60,380 nt of DNA from Desulfobacteraceae bacterium (GTDB lineage: Bacteria; Desulfobacterota; Desulfobacteria; Desulfobacterales; JAABRJ01): NCBI GenBank assembly GCA_022340425.1, contig JAJDNY010000004.1, positions 1-60,380 on the forward strand, read 5' to 3'. Every line of letters starts with the position of its first letter. Position 1 is the stretch's first letter. The translations under genes and the position numbers were made by a program. Shown here in pieces: positions 60,128-60,380 of the stretch. Under the pieces are notes generated by a model. It saw only the letters and a list, made by a program, of their open reading frames with translations, had not been told where the DNA came from and searched no databases.

Positions 60128-60147
60128 GGGTCCTCAAAAGTCAGGTT

Positions 60148-60380
60148 TTAGCGCTGGGCCAAGCGGACGATTTTCGGGGATATGAAAATCAGGAGCTCCT
60201 CTTTGCGACTCTCTTCGAAATCTGAGCTGAAAAGCCACTCCAGCATCGGAATCTTGTTCAGATAGGGAATGCCTTGCTGGGAATTGCGACTGGTATCCTT
60301 GTTGACCCCCCCGATGACCACCGTCTCGCCGTCGTTGACCAGCATTTCGGTGACGGCCTCCTTGGTGTCCAGAAACGGCA
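60148..60380 (-). CDS. pilQ: C-terminal end of a PilQ-like secretin (partial, runs off the window)
   Basis: Partial: the 5' part lies beyond the window's right edge, and only the last ~77 residues are seen. The open frame enters with PFLDTKEAVTEMLVNDGETVVIGG and continues with QGIPYLNKIPMLEWLFSS and ELLIFISPKIVRLAQR, the conserved secretin C-terminus (beta-barrel end) of PilQ/GspD proteins. PilQ forms the outer-membrane pore for type IV pili. The pilus-type ending and nearby TPR lipoprotein favour PilQ over GspD, but this cannot be settled without the N-terminal domains. Confidence 0.88.
   Translation of the reverse strand, partial: PFLDTKEAVTEMLVNDGETVVIGGVNKDTSRNSQQGIPYLNKIPMLEWLFSSDFEESRKEELLIFISPKIVRLAQR

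Noticed and set aside
1-60380. tRNA, rRNA, CRISPR array, prophage or insertion-sequence genes
   Set aside because: No tRNA T-loop/acceptor patterns, rRNA stretches, regular direct repeats with spacers, integrase, phage structural or transposase genes were recognised.

Overview
The window reads as a chromosomal segment of a GC-rich, Gram-negative, strictly anaerobic sulfate reducer of the Desulfobacterota (Desulfobacteraceae/Desulfosarcinaceae-like). The main reasons are a complete dsrMKJOP operon (the membrane complex of dissimilatory sulfite reduction), an LpxC gene (outer membrane), a secretin, a B12-dependent class II ribonucleotide reductase, and a glutarate-type operon ending in a Na+-pumping glutaconyl-CoA decarboxylase. 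Genes are dense and mostly housekeeping. I saw no rRNA, tRNA, CRISPR array, prophage or insertion-sequence transposase.

Layout. 1-1.8 kb: an iron-sulfur flavoprotein, a 135-bp repeat copy, a highly structured intergenic block and a Phd/ParE-type toxin-antitoxin pair. 1.8-9.1 kb: polA, a CoA-binding protein, an 11-cysteine mini-protein, an IscU-like scaffold, an MFS transporter and a B12-binding radical SAM protein with a TPR-like tail. 9.2-15.1 kb: a near-consensus promoter, an RsbRD-N-like gene, dsrM-K-J-O-P and a clear terminator. 15.2-16.0 kb: an fdhD homologue lacking the usual CxxC. 16.1-22.5 kb: rplU-rpmA-obgE-proB-nadD-rsfS-gpmI, with a second repeat copy between rplU and rpmA, then an HsdR-N-like protein. 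22.5-24.8 kb: a zinc-ribbon protein and a GGDEF diguanylate cyclase.

24.9-31.9 kb (all minus strand) is the most interesting metabolic locus. In transcription order it holds an IclR regulator, a class III CoA-transferase, an acyl-CoA dehydrogenase with residues expected of the NON-decarboxylating glutaryl-CoA dehydrogenase, a carboxymuconolactone-decarboxylase-like protein, and the four subunits of glutaconyl-CoA decarboxylase. The delta/gamma subunit is only 42 residues. The logical route is glutarate to glutaryl-CoA to glutaconyl-CoA to crotonyl-CoA plus CO2, with the decarboxylation energy kept as a sodium gradient.

32.1-42.3 kb: glpB and glpA without glpC, mntP, an aspartate kinase, a CitE/malyl-CoA-lyase-like protein, a Zn/Cd P1B-ATPase and the ComM/YifB ATPase. 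42.5-48.9 kb: lpxC, a DUF4390 protein, an NtrY/NtrX-type two-component pair, rsmD and coaD. 48.9-57.3 kb: a third, inverted repeat copy running into a LysR gene, nrdJ, a YqaA/DedA-family membrane protein, pcm, 5-formyl-THF cyclo-ligase, serS and thrC. 57.3 kb to the end: a LysM protein, a TPR lipoprotein, a perfect 17-bp hairpin and the C-terminus of a PilQ-like secretin leaving the window.

All calls come from reading the translations and DNA by eye and from memory of the families. No database search or folding program was run.
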